Positions 4,775 to 5,835 of a DNA stretch of 5,835 nt are shown piece after piece (the stretch's first letter is position 1; each line of letters opens with the position of its first letter). The notes under the pieces were generated by a model. That model was not told the origin of the DNA. It worked only from the letters and a program-made list of their open reading frames with translations, and did not search any database. This DNA is from Haloquadratum sp. J07HQX50 (GTDB lineage: Archaea > Halobacteriota > Halobacteria > Halobacteriales > Haloferacaceae). A program made the translations under genes and the position numbers. Location: positions 587,434 through 593,268 of the forward strand of contig KE356563.1 of the NCBI GenBank assembly GCA_000416005.1. Direction: 5' to 3'.

Positions 4775-5835
4775 TTAGTATGGCCAGTCACCGATAATCT
4801 GCATTCCCTCGGCAAGGTTTTCATCTGCCAGCTGCTCGGCGATTGCCGTGTGAGTGCGACGTGACATTCTTGTTGGATTATTTGCCAATTCAATAACTAA
4901 TTCGGTAAGTAAGATCGCTTGTTCGCGCAGGTCTCGCACTGCTAACTTGTCAAGCGTATCCGCATGTGTATGTCCCCAGCCGCGCCCCCTGTCACCAGTG
5001 TCAGACCGAATGTGATATCCAGGGATACCTTGTCTGACATATGGCCAGTGGTCGCTATGTGGATTCATCTCTGGTGGCGCGTGAATCGAGTGACCCAGTC
5101 TATCTTTGATTCGCTCGGCTGTGGTCACGAGTTCATCAAATCCGTGCGCGTAGCAGGACAGCGTCCGATCTCGAACGACGCCATCATTATTGACGACCGC
5201 AACTATATTTTCAGACGGTCGGCGTTCCGCATCGTGATTTGACCCAACGAGACCAACTTCCTCGGCTCCAAAGACTATGCAGTGGACCCGAGTATCTAAC
5301 TCGTCTTCTCTTTGGGCTAGTGCTCGTGCAACCTCAATTACCATCGCTGTCCCTGCAGCATTGTCAGTCGCCCCCTCTGCAATATCGTGAGCATCAACAT
5401 GGCTCGTGAGAAGAACCTCGGTTTCAGTTGCAGGACCAAGGTCAGCGTGGATATTCTGGCTGGTTGCTTCATGAATCTCCGCATCAACTTCCACAGTGAC
5501 AGGCTCACCGTCAGATCGTCGGGATAATCGGGTTCCTACTTCTTTCGAAACCCCGACAGCTGGGATACTTCCCACAGGGGCATCTTCAGTCCCAACGCTT
5601 CCGGTTGCTGGGAGACACCCCTCAACGTGATTTCTGTAAATGAACGCGGCTGCGCCAGCCTCCACGGCATGATAATATTTTTCACGGCGATGGACATACC
5701 TATCAAACCACCCTGGCATATCACTCGCAGCCAACACAATTTTATTCTCGAGATCACGGTTGAAGTCTGACGGAAGTCCATATCCAACGTCGACCAGCTC
5801 GCCTGTGACACTTCCGGGAGGACTACGCGGTAAGG
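4775..5835 (-). CDS. M28-family zinc aminopeptidase with PA domain, N-terminus beyond the window
   Basis: A metallopeptidase that removes N-terminal residues from peptides using two zinc ions. The frame is open from the right edge to TAA at 4775-4777, giving 352 visible residues. GTG at 5737 is internal, since PA-domain sequence (TGELVDVGYGLPSDF) continues upstream of it. Visible residues 1-115 are the PA domain, which may shape substrate access. The M28 catalytic domain follows with its key residues intact: H145-V-D147, D157 in ATDN, E191-E192 in FGAEEVGLVGS, D217 in NNDG, and H288 in HTHADT. SDHWPY and GIPGYH are also family-typical. The missing start hides whether a signal peptide exists, so the location is unknown; many relatives are exported but some are cytoplasmic. 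It could also be annotated as a carboxypeptidase-like M28 protein. It shares only a convergent boundary with the dehydrogenase gene, and no functional link is implied. Confidence 0.92.
   Translation of the reverse strand, partial: LPRSPPGSVTGELVDVGYGLPSDFNRDLENKIVLAASDMPGWFDRYVHRREKYYHAVEAGAAAFIYRNHVEGCLPATGSVGTEDAPVGSIPAVGVSKEVGTRLSRRSDGEPVTVEVDAEIHEATSQNIHADLGPATETEVLLTSHVDAHDIAEGATDNAAGTAMVIEVARALAQREDELDTRVHCIVFGAEEVGLVGSNHDAERRPSENIVAVVNNDGVVRDRTLSCYAHGFDELVTTAERIKDRLGHSIHAPPEMNPHSDHWPYVRQGIPGYHIRSDTGDRGRGWGHTHADTLDKLAVRDLREQAILLTELVIELANNPTRMSRRTHTAIAEQLADENLAEGMQIIGDWPY

Noticed and set aside
5536..5811. Minus-strand 91-codon frame at the right end
   Set aside because: A different frame over the PA domain of the M28 peptidase, whose own frame is open to the window edge and carries family sequence.
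1..5835. Mobile element, CRISPR array, prophage or defence island
   Set aside because: No transposase, integrase, terminal repeats, regularly spaced repeats or defence-type domains are present; all identifiable genes look like ordinary haloarchaeal chromosomal genes.

Overview
The window looks like chromosomal DNA of a halophilic archaeon (class Halobacteria) with unusually low GC content, roughly one half or a little less, which points to Haloquadratum or a close relative. The signs are acidic protein surfaces and tails, an archaeal-type S-adenosylmethionine synthetase, a small CPxCG zinc-finger protein, haloarchaeal TATA/BRE promoters, mostly leaderless starts, and AT-rich intergenic DNA. 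The species is an inference. There is no transposon, CRISPR array, tRNA or rRNA. It reads as a core-genome neighbourhood, not a mobile island.

Layout from left to right. 1-476 (+) is the 3' end of the archaeal methionine adenosyltransferase gene. 601-861 (+) encodes an 86-residue zinc-finger protein. 862-1300 holds no convincing gene, but a TATA/BRE element at 1105-1117 is followed, at the distance expected for a transcription start, by a dense run of inverted repeats (1138-1280) that could fold into a structured RNA. This runs into the gene at 1301-1753 (+), an uncharacterised conserved haloarchaeal protein (DUF5804-like), so it is either a long 5' leader or a separate small RNA. 1799-2107 (+) is a small PRC-barrel protein resembling the archaeal division proteins CdpB1/CdpB2. 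It converges, with a 2-base gap, on 2110-3600 (-), a large TrkA-N/DHH/DHHA1 phosphoesterase-type protein. The 308-base region 3601-3908 is a divergent promoter region with several inverted repeats. 3909-4703 (+) is a classical short-chain dehydrogenase/reductase. It converges on 4775-5835 (-), an M28-family zinc aminopeptidase with a PA domain, cut off at its N-terminus by the window edge.

The genes do not form one pathway. The possible functional pair is the PRC-barrel gene with the TrkA-N/DHH gene. One may act at the division ring; the other has the architecture of a nucleotide-binding phosphoesterase and could act on a cyclic or short oligonucleotide. Both of those roles are inferred.

The points most worth a second look are the candidate structured leader RNA before the DUF5804-like gene, and the two altered metal-site signature residues in the DHH protein (Ser for Asp in motif I, and DHL in place of DHH in motif III). 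The 14-pair hairpin-forming element upstream of the dehydrogenase promoter also deserves checking. I found no clear evidence of a wholly new multi-gene system.
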